Of a stretch of 64,000 bases of DNA, positions 50,101 through 62,300 are shown piece by piece. Position numbers and translations under genes: made by a program. Origin of the DNA: Gamarada debralockiae (lineage: Eukaryota > Ascomycota > Leotiomycetes > Helotiales > Hyphodiscaceae); the NCBI GenBank assembly GCA_002803225.1, contig NXFV01001684.1:1-64000 (forward strand). Direction: 5' to 3'. Each line of letters begins with the position of its first letter. The stretch's first letter is position 1. The notes beneath the pieces were generated by a model. The model saw only the letters and a list, made by a program, of their open reading frames with translations, searched no databases and had not been told where the DNA came from.

Positions 50101-50291
50101 TCCACGGCATTCCTGCTCTGCTCAACGGAGACGGTAGCTTCACCAAACTCGGCAGTCCGGACGAACTGCTCACCCACTGCATTGCTCTACTAGACGAAGG
50201 GACTTCCACGAGGTTTTCGGATGGTATTAAACGAAAACTTCAGAAAGTCTTGCGGATATGGAACGGAAAGATGAGAAAAGGGTCTGTTTGA
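47107..50291 (+). CDS. Cmr1/Pig1-like melanin regulator (two C2H2 fingers plus Zn2Cys6)
   Basis: Transcription factor of the Cmr1/Pig1/Smr1 type, which activates DHN-melanin genes in ascomycetes. Five exons: 47107-47176, 47245-47299, 47362-48877, 48933-49048, 49223-50291; total 942 codons (941 aa). Two N-terminal C2H2 fingers, FCAYCGQNFKRKEHLERH and YRCDSCQLSFARKDLLQKH, are split by introns 1 and 2. A Zn2Cys6 cluster follows, CTKCASAKAACDKKVPC then SRCIDKNLPC (CX2CX6CX5CX2CX6C). The rest is an acidic/Ser-rich region and a fungal transcription-factor middle homology domain. The combination of two C2H2 fingers with one Zn2Cys6 is characteristic of this regulator class. It lies 1.3 kb upstream of the reductase in the same orientation, as in other melanin loci. 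Confidence 0.9.
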
Positions 50292-51622
50292 CGGAATCTT
50301 TAATGTTTACGAGTTTCCTTCACTTGTTGGAATCACTCTCCTCGCTTTCTTTGTTACACATTCCTTTAGACTCATATAATGAGTAATTTTCTGGTTTTGG
50401 AGGGGGTCAAATGGGAATGTTGTTGCCCAGCAAAATCAGAATGTTAGGTTTCGTATTTTAGGAGTCCTGGAAGATTGGTATGCGTCAAGCCCGACGGTTA
50501 ATGTATTTACGACTGGCACTCTACTTTCTAGAGCTGAATGGCCAGTGCGACGTCAATTTCCAGTTACTATATACTTCGAGATTGAATTTACACTTTGAAG
50601 TTTAGAGATCTTCAATTTCCAAGATGTAATGCTTTCTGCATGGCATGCAGAATCTTGGTCAAAGAAGGATGACGAAAACCTTATTTTCTGTCGGAAATCC
50701 CCACGAATTGAGGAAAAAGAAATCGGAGAATTCTTATTCCCACTGCTGAAAGACTCTCAGATTCTTCTCAATCTTAAATTTCCAGACCAGATCTCCTGTC
50801 ATCCGCGGACTTCGGCCTTCGCGACAGATCTCAAGACGGAAAGAGATGACAGCAAAGCGACGCAAAGTGCTTGAGAAGCTTCACAGATTCCAGGCACAAG
50901 GCATACGAAGTCGTACGGGCATACTGCCCCTCAATTCTACAGGCGTCAAAATTAAGTACACAATGATCCTAAATTCTCCGAGCTTAAAATAAAACTGCCA
51001 TTTCAACCAACGCCAAATTGCGATGACTTAAGTGAAAAATGTGTGAGACAGCACGAGAAACGTCTCAAGCTCTAAAATCGCTAACGACGATCCTCTGTAC
51101 TTGCCATCCGAAAGAAACAAATTTTGCCAAAAGGGGAAGATCGCCATTTCCGGAAGTCCGGTGGAGAAGTTCTTTGCGAGCTACCAAAGCACATATCGGA
51201 CTTACCCCAGAAACGTTTCAGCAGCTTCTCATCGAAAGCCAAAACAGGCAAGTAATAAATTATGGAGACGCTGAACGGCAAATTCGGCCTCAAGTGTTCA
51301 CTCCGACAACAAGGCAATCCTTCTAGAAAATTATTTTCCGTCTGGTTCAATGTCTGTTTCACGGAGGGGCGATCCGGACTGCGCAGAAGCTGTCCCCTCT
51401 AGGATGTTGGAGCTCCAGAAACCCCGTCACGGACAACGCTCGACAATTGGGAGCTTTGACAGTAGATCGATGCGAGTTGTTTCAAAAATTCAAGACTTCT
51501 ATTACTTTCCAAGAGATTTGATTTAAAATCGTCCAAATCCACAAATCAGTCAACCATTCACAACTTTACAGACGCCATCATTCGTCTTACGCCTCCTAGT
51601 CAATAATCACACAGTATTCAAC
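50292..51622. other. Intergenic region, reductase promoter
   Basis: About 1.3 kb between the Cmr1-like regulator and the SDR. No gene recognised. The segment before 51623 is pyrimidine/AC-rich (CACAACTTTACAG and similar) and likely forms the SDR promoter and leader. Confidence 0.4.
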
Positions 51623-52645
51623 ATGTCTCCAGGAGCGATCGATGTTATTGAGCCTTCCAATGGCACGCTGCCAGTTGAGCCTTCAGCTACCCCATTGCCA
51701 GCCGAAACTGCCTCCGCAGTTGGATTGACTCCAACTGTGAGCACCGTCTATCCAACCCTCGCTGGCAAAGTTGCTCTCATTACTGGATCTGGACGTGGTA
51801 TTGGGAAGGGAATGGCACTTGAGCTCGCCGCCAGAGGAGCATCTGTGGTCATTAACTACGCAAAGAGTGCAGACAAGGCAAATGAGGTCGTAAAGGAAAT
51901 CATCAAATTGGGAAGTAAAGCTATCGCTATCAAGGCCGATGTCAGTGTACCGGAAGAGACCTTCAAGATGTTCGAACAAGCAATGGCTCACTTCGGTCAC
52001 CTCGATATCGTCATTTCGAACTCTGGGACAGAGGTATGGGCAAAGGAGGAAGATGTTACACCTGCGGACTTCGATTACATATTCAACATCAACTGCCGAG
52101 GCCAATTCTTTGTTGCACAACAGGGATTGAAGTATCTGGGACAGGGTGGTCGCATCATTCTCATGAGTTCTATCGCAGCTTCAATGTCAGGCATTCCAAA
52201 CCATGCCTTGTACGCTGGAAGCAAGGCCGCGATTGAAGGTTTCACTAGATCCTTCGCTGTCGACTGCGGAGAGAAGGGTATCACAGTTAATGCGATTGCC
52301 CCAGGAGGGATCAAGACCGATATGTATGACGCAAACTCATGGGTACGTACATAATGACTTCCGATCTCGCATGTCTTGCTGACAAATGAGGTAGCATTAC
52401 GTTCCAGGAGGATACGCTGGTATGCCAATTGAGATCATTGATCAAGGCCTTGCAAGAATGAACCCACTTAAGAGAGTCGGCGTGCCTGCAGATATTGCAA
52501 AGGCAGTGTCATTGCTCGTCAGCCCTGAGAGCGAATGGATAAATGGTATGTTGATGAAAGCCCCAGTCTGCATTCTGTCCACAAATGGCTGACTCTCCTC
52601 CTTCTAATAGGCCAAGTCATCAGACTCTCTGGTGGAGGTATATAG
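51623..52645 (+). CDS. Tetrahydroxynaphthalene-reductase-like SDR
   Basis: Short-chain dehydrogenase/reductase, predicted to reduce 1,3,6,8-tetrahydroxynaphthalene to scytalone with NADPH in the melanin pathway. Three exons: 51623-52342, 52395-52545 and 52611-52645; 301 aa. Cofactor site TGSGRGIGKG, the ISNSG motif, and the catalytic Ser...YAGSK with the Ser in MSSIAASMSG. The C-terminal region has KRVGVPADIAKAVSLL and WINGQVIRLSGGG, typical of the THN/versicolorin reductase group. An extra ~45-residue Pro/Ala/Thr-rich N-terminus precedes LAGKVALITG. Position between the Cmr1-like regulator and the PKS supports the melanin assignment; versicolorin-reductase-like activity on another polyketide is the alternative. 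Confidence 0.9.
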
Positions 52646-53410
52646 AGGATGGAGGCGGAGTGAAGTGAGTTCATGCATGCCGGGGGATATACCTGTAGAA
52701 TATATTCCTGCTCGTATCTGAAAATACCACATGATATGCAACCAAGACAGCGGACTTATGCGCATGCATTATTCATCCCGTTCCCGTCCTATGACATGTG
52801 ATGTTATGATATCTGACTTTCAGAATGCGCTGCATGCCTTGCAGAAGCTGCCCTGCATGCCCTAAGTTCATAGGCCGACATAGCCACGATTCTCGACAAG
52901 ACGATTGAGAGCAGCGCGGCACAAGAATTCCACCAACTTAATCTGGATTCCTGGATCAGGATTAAGGTTTATTTTCGATGCTTGAGTTCCACGGTCGCAT
53001 CGCATTGACCAAGCTCCTCCTTTTTGCTCAGCCTTGCAAGCGTGGCAAGGATGGCACGTTTCTCTAAGCTCGGGCAGTTTTGACCGACGATACTTGGCAC
53101 TTCGCAAAGTTCGGTTTTGCAGATACGAAGCTACATATCACGCGTGGCGTGCTCTTAGATAGCTGCCTAGTTAGTTACGGCCAGAGAATCAGCCGCGAAT
53201 AGCAAGGTTCAGGGAATCAGGTCCAGGGCTTCCAAATGGGCATCATTAGCGCTGCAAGTTGCACCCTAAGACCCTGCTGTGTGACAAGGGTCTCGGAGAT
53301 TTTAAGGCTCGGACCTGATGTGTGTGTTTCGTGAAGGGCCGAAATGAAACTTTATCACAGCACTGGATAGTCATATGTCTGGCTTGGCTCTAAGGAGCCA
53401 AAACTATTAA
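52646..53410. other. Intergenic stretch
   Basis: About 760 bases between the SDR and the end of the AflR-like regulator region. Contains several GCATGC-like palindromes (for example near 52675, 52760 and 52830). No gene recognised. Confidence 0.35.
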
Positions 53411-53827
53411 TTAGCTACTATCGCCAGAATTGGCCGAATTCCAAACCTCCTGAATGACAGTCCAAGCCCAGTCTCGAATGATCTTGACTAGACATCGCCC
53501 GAAAGATCGTACCTTAGCAAGCACCTCCTCCCTATAGACGGATCGAAATTCGACACACAGGATCTCCGAAGTCTTGACGTCACGCCGCAAAGTCTCGGCA
53601 GGTGGCCGTAACTCGACGACCAAACAATTCCGCCTGGTGTGGTTCGAATTTGGGGTTCGAATTGGTTGTGAAGCTGAAAGCATCCTGGATGTGCACTGTA
53701 GGATGTGTATTCCGTCCAGAATGGCTTTGAAAGGATAAGTAATGGCTTTCAGGTGGATTGTGAAAAGTAAATGAGACAGTTCAGCGTTTTAGTAAAGTCC
53801 AGGCCCTTGTTCAGCGTGACAGCTATA
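53411..53827 (-). pseudogene. Possible damaged 3' part of the AflR-like regulator
   Basis: Directly after the stop of the Zn2Cys6 gene at 53828, a different minus-strand frame reads [19 protein letters not shown] (about 53825-53770), which resembles the core of the AflR regulatory domain, and then meets a TGA. A third frame is open from about 53700 to 53411 (RNCLVVELRPPAETLRRD and following). No GT-AG intron that I can see joins these pieces in phase. I read this as a frameshifted and eroded C-terminal half, with moderate to low confidence. Confidence 0.4.
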
Positions 53828-54598
53828 TCAAAGATCTTGATGGAAATTTGGACAGGCGTGGTTGTGGAGGACTTGTGAATCTTGTTGACAACTTGGAGAA
53901 CAATTGCAATTCGATGGGATAACAGCGCTGATACTCGTCGGCGAATGAGATGGCGTGAAGTGTAGCCCTGGAGTGTCGTACAGCATGAAATCTAGTTGGT
54001 CGTCAGGGAATTGACTCCAGAACATATTGGGCGAAGAAAACAGTAACTCTGAGGTAAGAGGTAGCGGATTGTTTTCAGGAAAGGCGTATGCGGCCTTTGT
54101 TGGTGGCGCCTCCGCATTTATCCACCAGAAGGAAGAATCGAGAGGTTCCATTGAGCTACCAGCAGCCACCATACCCCCTTCTGAGCAGATTCTATTCCCA
54201 TCAAGGACGGGATACAGATCGAAAGATTGTCCCAGATCTGGAGTCAGGATTGTTGTATTCCATCCGTGTGAGGATTCACCGTCTGCTAAATTGACCGAAG
54301 GTATGTATAGGAAGGGTGGCCTCGAATCTTGATGGGTTTCGCCGTATATTTGACCCTGCACCTGGGATGAAGGACCAGACTCGTGGCCATTCCTTGATCT
54401 ATAACTCTCCGGATCCTTCTTCACTCTCCCCGAGCGAGAAGAGGGGCTATAAATACAATCTATTCCATAGGTGAGGCATCGCGAGCACATTGGACGGGCT
54501 TTGTTGCATTTGATCTTGGTGAGGTAGCAACCATCGCAGGACGCTCTCAGTTTGATCTTGTGAGGATTAGAATAGCGTTTAGGTTTCGTTGAAGCCAT
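53828..54598 (-). CDS. Zn2Cys6 transcription factor, AflR-like, probably truncated
   Basis: Nuclear regulator expected to act on the adjacent polyketide cluster. The ATG at 54598 ([11 protein letters not shown]) is preferred over the one at 54676 because the DNA-binding cluster follows closely: [18 protein letters not shown] then [10 protein letters not shown], spaced CX2CX6CX6CX2CX6C, preceded by a basic KIKLRAS. A Ser/Pro-rich region follows, then the beginning of an AflR-type domain ([17 protein letters not shown]) where the frame ends at 53828, 256 residues in. AflR family proteins are normally longer, and homologous-looking sequence continues in another frame beyond the stop. A short functional protein is possible, but a 3' frameshift is more likely. 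Transcribed on the same strand as the PKS, downstream of it. Confidence 0.72.
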   Translation of the reverse strand: MASTKPKRYSNPHKIKLRASCDGCYLTKIKCNKARPMCSRCLTYGIDCIYSPSSRSGRVKKDPESYRSRNGHESGPSSQVQGQIYGETHQDSRPPFLYIPSVNLADGESSHGWNTTILTPDLGQSFDLYPVLDGNRICSEGGMVAAGSSMEPLDSSFWWINAEAPPTKAAYAFPENNPLPLTSELLFSSPNMFWSQFPDDQLDFMLYDTPGLHFTPSHSPTSISAVIPSNCNCSPSCQQDSQVLHNHACPNFHQDL

Positions 54599-56330
54599 TG
54601 AAAATCCCGAATTGAAACGAAGATGGGAAGTTGGGGAGGCCTTGCTCAACAAGGACCACACGGAGAATGATTTCAATTATATACGTGAGTTGATGGAAAT
54701 GAGAATGGCCCACATTGAAGGAAGCTAAGAAAAAGGCAGAAACAATTATCAATTGACAATGTGCGATGCTCCTTGGTGTGTAATGAGACCATATGAAGGC
54801 CATGTCTGGATGCAAAGATCTCCTCATCTGTATGGCCTCAATGCGAGATACCCAATTACAACCTTGACGGGCAAAGACATTTTACGATGTCGAATTGGCC
54901 CGTTAAGTAAGTTTTGTGCAACTGTTCTTTTTCCGTTTCCACGGATGTCCGCGACATGTCTGTCGATCCTGCAGCGTTGAGTAAGAACCAATACGCGGGT
55001 AAGGAAGCAAGGGGCCGACCCATTATTCGGTACGGTAGCGAGGCTGCAAGAGTCGTGTCGGTTGATCGGCTGTGGGTACTGCCATAAAAACGATGATCTT
55101 TAGGGCTAGACAGGATGAGATCAACAGGAAGGGTAAAGCAGAGAAAGAACACCCCTGCAGTGACACGGCAGGGAGTAGTTTTCGCTTCCTAAGAGTTAAG
55201 CAACCTGATCCGATGGGACCATGGGGATATGGGAATGTTCGCCTAGGGCAGGATCCTACAATGTTTACAGTATGTGGTCATAAGTCTGAAAATTGCGAGA
55301 ATCACACCTAAACTTAGGGTATTCACTTGATATCTCAGCACCCTGAACGAAGGAGTATAGGGCCTAGCTTCAGGGCTTAAAATTAAATTTACAGTAAAAT
55401 ACTATTTACCGACTCAAAATTCACGATTTATATGATTTTCACAGGCCAAATAGTAGTTTTACGAGTAATTTTAGTAAAAGTTGAATTTTAAACCAAAATA
55501 AGCGAGAAAATCAACTTTTAAAGCTGCCCACTCCTTTTAATCCTTTACTGCGCAATATGGAAAATAATAAAATACTTTGTCTTAAATAAAACAAACTTTG
55601 ACTTAATCTTACTAACTCTTTAGCTGGATATATTAATCAGAAATCAGGGGTTGTTGATCACAATACAAAAGTGGGGCATTTTCGCGAATTTTGGTGGGGT
55701 TTTCGAGTTCCGTTCAGACTTATGACTATATACTGTAGGCCGTGCGCTGATCCGGCATAGAGCTAAAACAGCCCGCGCCTTACTCTGAACACTCTAGCAC
55801 ATTTCACTTACAAGATTACCACCTAAGGCCGATCAAAAATAGTTGTCGGAAGCGCTTAACCGTACATTTCCCATTCCATGCCTTTATGAGCACCTTGCAA
55901 GTTACAGCCTCGCGGCAAGCCTTGCACCTCCCATGATGTAGACTTGGAATTTTCAACGAAATCTGACGCCAGAAAGTAAAGCGAAGGCGATTCCGTTGCC
56001 AGGTTGCATTGGACTTGCGATGGCTACTTAGCCAGTCGCAAACTGCCAGACAAGTTCAATTGTTCTCGGCCGATCTTTACTTCTCGCGGCCAGGTACTAG
56101 TGCAAGGTCTCAGTCCGTCGGGTTGCTGTCGCCCATTAATGTTCCCTTAGCTCCGCGAAGCTCAATGACCGGGCATGGATAGCGTGGAATTTATCGCAAT
56201 AATGTCACGCCGTACCAAAAAAAATAATGCGAAGTTTAATATCATTAATCGTGATAAAGAAAACTAGAATTGCCAATCTGAACCTGCCAAAAGCCCAAGA
56301 CTCTACACGCACGGAAGGAAACAATAACAG
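54599..56330. other. Intergenic region with an AT-rich segment
   Basis: About 1.7 kb between the AflR-like gene and the 3' end of the PKS. The part at about 55370-55640 is strongly AT-rich and contains an imperfect inverted repeat (AAAAGTTGAATTTT near 55477 and AAAATCAACTTTTA near 55507). No transposase or gene recognised. Confidence 0.4.
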
Positions 56331-59300
56331 CTACATCGTTTGCAAAACGGCTTGCTTCATGATTGAACCCAACATCTTGGCCTTGAAAATTTTTATCAGC
56401 TTGATTCTGGGGCAGGAGGCGCAAGAACTTACATAATCGCCTTTCATCATCGAGAAGTGATTGCCTGGCATGTGGTGGCATTGAAATTTTTCGAGATTGA
56501 GATATCTCTCCCATAAGTTAGGGCCAAAATCTGTCCTGTTGTCGAGTAAAAACTGTGCATGGCCGTATGGGAATGGATCCGGTCTAGGGTCGGTAGGCAA
56601 TTTGCAAACACCGTCTTCGCACCAGATTGCCGTGACCATTGGGCATTTGGCTGGATCGATTTTCTCGGCGGTGTAGCTTGAAAGAGCGACGACAGATGCG
56701 GCAAAGTGAGGTAGCAGCCATGACGGGAGCTTAGACAAATCTCCGTCGCCCAACAGTCCGATTGAAGCAAACCATCGGTGAAGCGAGGATGGTAGAGGTT
56801 CAATGATGTCTGGACAAGGTGAGTCGATAAGTATGAGTTGTTCGACTTGGTCGCCGTTCTTTGTCAGTTGGTTTACAGCCTCGAAGGCAATAACACCTCC
56901 GGCACTCCATCCCGCGAGGAGGTATGGCCCGGAAGGTTGACGTCGCTTGATTTCAGTGATGAAACTTGATGCCATTCCAATAACACCAACATTGTACTCC
57001 TCAGGGGTTTTCATGTACGGAGAGTTGAGACCCCACACAGCCAGATCAGGCAGCATGTCGGGGATGTCCACGTATGAAGTCGCTGATCCACTGCCATCTG
57101 GGATAATCCACAGGTGTTTCCGTGCACGTCTCGAATTCCCCTGCAAAAGGACCGATGTCGCGTACCGTATCGGCTTTGAAAGAGAATTTTCAATCGGGTT
57201 TGTGATGTTGGTTTCAGATTGTTTTCGTGATATCGGCGGAGTTGATTTTGGTGATGGGTGAAGGTCCAATGCAGTCTCGATCTCGCGGATAGACGAGTTG
57301 ACGGTGAGAAGATCGGCAGGCAGTGTGAGTTCAGTCTTCTCGCGAAGCGCACTGAGAACAGAGAGAGCCATAAGCGAATCCATTCCGAGCTCCGCCAAGT
57401 CAGTTGTGTCCGAAATCTCCTGGACTTCAAAGCCCATCTCGCTTGCAATTGTGGCCCGAATGATTTCCGTCATACCGGCCCCACTACCTTTGCTCTGAAC
57501 TGACATGTCATCTTCCAGAGGAGTGGTAGCCTTCGACTCTTCCTCGGAATCCGTTGTCGGATCATTGAGGGGCGAGCCGGTGGATGTGCTTTCACTAGAG
57601 TACGAGTCCGTTCGAGGCTTGCCTTCGAATTTGAGAAGGAAGTTCTTGAACTCTCCAATTGTTGGGTAATCCTGGAATTCGTGGGAATGGATATCAATCT
57701 CCAACTCATCACGCATCCGTCCGCTGACAGTCAGTGACATCAAAGAGTCACAGCCAAGATCGGTGAAAGCAATGTTGTCGACCAATTCCTCGATGCCAAC
57801 ACCGATTTCAGCGGCAAGTATGTCGAGGGCTTGAGAGGTGATTGAAACCAACTTCTTGTTGACAGTGACGATGTTGTCCATGCTCACTTGCGCAGTGGCT
57901 TTCTTACTGGGCTGAGATTGCTTTGTTGATTTGGCCGGCAGTAATGATTGTTTTGCCAGAGGTGGTTGGCTTGCTGCGGCTGCGCCAACAGGAGGCAACA
58001 ACATGTTGAGAACCTTTCGTGGAATGCATTGAAACTTCAAGTTCCCAACAACTGCTATAATTCGATCGCCATCAAATACCCAAACGTCACCTGCCATGAT
58101 CTTCCCAGGACGGGGCTGCATTCGCACGTATGACCGGTACGTCTTGTCCTGGCTGAATGGTTCGGCAACTTGTAGAGACTCCCAGCCGTGAGAGATGTAA
58201 ACATTCTCTTGAGAGTTGGTGGCGTCGGAGCCATTGACGATGAAACCAGAGATGTGCGCAACGCTGTCGATCCAGTATGGACTGCACATGAAGCTGCCAT
58301 CCTTTTCGGTTGTTTGGAACACAACCTTGGAGGTAGCCTCCATATTCTCACTGTGAAGAACCACTTCTTCCATTCCTCTGTACTTCTTGTCGTAGTCAAC
58401 GAGAGCAGCGAATAGCTTGTAGGCCAGACCTCGACCGACCTTGTGTGCATTGCCTTGCTTCTCAGCATCGCGAAGCCAGTCGATTCGGGATTGGATGAGG
58501 TAGGCATTTCGTTCCCATTCAGCGAGGCATTTCTCACTGTTACTAAAAATGACTTGGCAAGTGGCATGCTCGACTGCGTCCTTTCCGTTACCACTCGAGA
58601 ACGAAAGGTCCGCATAACCCTTCGCTGTGTTGACTTTGGCACTGAGTCTGAGGATCTGAGACTTCCCGTCTGGTCTAGCGATCAAACTTTTGGGGACCTC
58701 CATGTGTGTGACGTTTATCACAAGGTTCTTCTCATCCGGTCGAACCAACTTGTATGCATAATCGCACAAAGTCATTGCCATATCAGCGTAAAGCGACTGT
58801 CAGATGTGTTAGTAAAGGCTAGCGTAAAGGAGAGTGAAGACTTACAGACGGACAAAGCATGACCCCATTGACAAGATGGCCCGACACCACTCCTCGAAGA
58901 TCCGCTCTCGCCATATCAGACTCGGCTGAGACAGAGACTTCATCACCGCTGATGACTTCGCTTGTGATTTTGTGCACGCTGGATGTAGATAGTTTTGGTA
59001 TCTCTTCCACGACTGCGGTCTTTGGAGCCTCAATTCGACCCTTTGTCAAACACCAATCACCATCGTACTGTATCCAGTAGTTCTTGTCATCAAATGAATA
59101 GGTTGGCAGATCCAGTAGGCGAAGGGAGCTGCTGAAGTCGCGATGGTATTCATTCCAGTCAATGGCCAGGCCGGCAGTATGAAGTGTGCTGAGACCGCGG
59201 CTGATAGTCCTGTATGCGCCTTCGTTCCTTCGGAGTGTCGGTGAGCCGATTGTTGCCACGCCAAATGTCGCTTTCACCATACCCAAGCACACCGGGTGAG

Positions 59301-62300
59301 GGCCAACTTCGAGCCAGACAGTGTTCTCGTCAATGACACTAGCACCCTGGGCTGCTACCAAGCCTCCGAGGAAGTTGACTGGCTCTCGGGCGTGTCTGCG
59401 GAGATAGGCAGCGTCGAAGGGTGCATTGGACATGCATCCGAGAAGAGACGAAATGATGGGAATCTTCTCTGTGCAGAATCGAACAGAGCCAGCAACTCGC
59501 TCAAAGTCGTTCAAGATAGGATCAACTTGCCCGGTATGGAAGGCAAAGGGGACCTTGAGTCGGGTGCACTTGATACCAGTCTGACCCAACTGATCAGCAA
59601 GGCTCGATATTTCCTCGACGTCACCCCCAAGAACTGTCTCTCGAGGCCCATTGATGCAAGCAATGTTGATAGCGGGGTTGCCACTTATTTTCTCTTTGAG
59701 GATGGTAGCGGACTCTTGAACAGCAAGCATGGCGTGAGTCCCAGCTGTGCACTGTTTAACTAGTAGCTGTGCACGCGTGCCTACCAAGAAAATTGTGTCA
59801 CTGACGGACAAAACTCCGGCAACATTCAGCGCGGCATATTCTCCCAGGCTGTGGCCAAGCACGACACTTGGAGTAATACCCCATGAGCCCCATAATCGAG
59901 CTAATGCCATCTCAAAAGACACAAGGCCAAGTTGCACTACAACAGGTGAGAGCTGATCGACCTCAGCTGCGGACCCGTCGATGAGAGAAACAAAGCTGGG
60001 GAAGCCGTGAATCTGTGCGATCTTCTCGAATTCGTCGATGCTGTCCTTGAACACAGACAAATTCGCATACAACTCCTTGCCCATGGCAGCGTAGTGCGAT
60101 CCTTGACCAGTGAACAAGAAGGCGACTTTGGGAGCGGTAGGAGGAGCGGGAATGAAGTTCTCATCTAGACGCTTGGACATCAGATCAACCTTGATTTGGG
60201 AGATCTCGGAACCTGTCACGGAGGCTCGCCAGTTGTATTGGATACGTCGAGCTGTGGTGGTGTATGACAAGTCGGCAATGGGCGTTTTGGGGTTGAGCTC
60301 AATATACTGAGTGAGGCGCTCAATATTCCTGATCAGCGCAGACTTAGACTTTGCAGTTACGGTAACGACGTGGTCAGAGCGAGGGTCAACCGAAGCAGGG
60401 GCATAAACCGGACCCTCTTCTAACAATACACCAGTATTGCCGCCGGCGGCACTGAAGTTGTTGAGAAAGATTCGACGGCCACGTCCGGCTTTGCTGGGGA
60501 AGGGCGTCTTGCTGAACGCTATATGGACATTGCGATCGGTAAGGTCCTTCGGGAAGCCTTGATTGACCGTGTTCTTGATGCCAACGTGGGGAGGGATCGC
60601 ATTCTTCTGCAGCATCAACAAACACTTTACAAGTGCAGTGATTCCAGACGCCGCCTCTCCGTGGCCAACATTGGCTTTGACAGCACCCAAGAACAAAGGC
60701 TGCTCAGCGTTTCTTCTACGTTCTGCGGCCGCTGGTGCGAAGACGTTGGTTACAGAAAGCATTTCTGTGCCGTCTCCCGCTTGTGTCCCGGTTCCGTGCA
60801 TTTCCACGTAGTCGATATCAACGGAATCAATACCGGCTTTGTCAAGGATGCTTTGGTATAATATTTGTTGAGTTGGACCATGTGGATGAGTGATAGAAAT
60901 GGCATCGGCAGAATGGTTGGTTGCAGTTCCGAGGATGACACCAAGTACATTGTCCTTGTCTGCGATAGCATCATCTAAACGCTTGATAATGACAGTTGCA
61001 CAAGCATCAGCCCTGCAATATCCATCGGCGTCATTGTCGAACGTCGCACAAGGACCTTTCTTCGACAAGAATTGGCCTCGACTCAAGCCGGAAAAAATAT
61101 CCGGGTTGGTCATACAGGACAGGCCACCAACAACTGCAGTGTCGCAGTCGCCAGCCCACAACGACGTGGCAGCCAGTTGGATAGCAGCAGCGCTTGACGA
61201 ACAGGCGGTGTCAATGTTGAAGCTAGGGCCGGAGAAACCGAAATGGTAATTGATTCTACCAGGTCCGAATGCTCTTACACCACCGGTAATAAAGTCTGAC
61301 AATCAAGTTAGCAAATGGATTTCCGGAATGGGACAAGTATTGGTTTTTGAAAACACATACAGGTATCGACATCTTGCGCGGCATTGATCTCTCGCCAATC
61401 GTCGCTAGTCTGCCCGTAGAAAGTCCCGATGCGATCGAGTCTAGTTGAGCGTGTTCTATTTGGAACATAACCGGACATCTCAAGGGCTTCATATGCAGTA
61501 GATAAAGCCATTCTCTGCATAGGGTCCGTTTGGAAGGCCTCTCTTGGAGACATGTTGAAGAACCTGGGGTCAAATAGACCTGGGTTTTCGATCCAACAAC
61601 CGAAGGGTGTATGACTGGTGTTTCTCGCTTTTCCTGACTGATCGACGTGGGTATTTATGTCGAAGCGGTCTTTGGGGACCTCCCTGTGGACATCTAACCC
61701 CTTTTCAAGGAGCTCCCACAATTTCTCGTGGCTGGCCGCATCCGGGAACCGCCCAGCCATTCCGACGATAGCCAGCTTTGGTTTACCCTGTGACCCTTCG
61801 TTGTTGATCCATTGGTCTTTTGAGGAGGAGCGTTGCAGAGTGATATCGAGACTCGTTTGGGCCTTTAGCATATTAGCCAGGCTGCGAGCGGAATTTGTCG
61901 GTCCAAACGGAATCACAAGACACTTTGGACCTCGGAAGTTTTGTGCTCTGACGATGCAGCCATGCAAAATCTTCTGGAACTGAAGAGGCTCTGTCAATAT
62001 TTCGCGAACAACCGAAAGTAGAAGTGTCTTGCAGTCCAGATCCTTGTACCAGGTGCCACTGGTGCAGGACATGATTGGAAACCTCGGTTTGACATTGCTC
62101 AGTATACTTGAGAGAGCCGAGTTCTTAAGGTGTAAGACCTTCTCTAGGTCCACATTGTAATGAAGGTGGGCGCTATGATATGGACCATAGATGGGAAGAG
62201 GCATTGGTGTTTTCTCGAAACCTTCCTTTTGGAAGAACGAACTGAGAACTGAAGGCGGGCCGCTAAAGGCGATGCTGCCGGAGGTGATGGCGCTGATGTA

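Noticed and set aside
53635..53665. tRNA B-box-like GGTTCGAATT, present twice
   Set aside because: No cloverleaf or A box at the proper distance; it lies in the degraded tail of the AflR-like gene.
55160..55270. Possible 5S rRNA-like segment (GAGTTAAGCAACC and GATGGGACCATGGGG)
   Set aside because: The spacing between the AGTTAAGC-like and GATGGG-like parts is far shorter than in 5S rRNA, and the flanking helices do not pair.
56947..61249. Plus-strand open frames within the PKS locus
   Set aside because: Antisense shadows of the PKS exons, without independent features.
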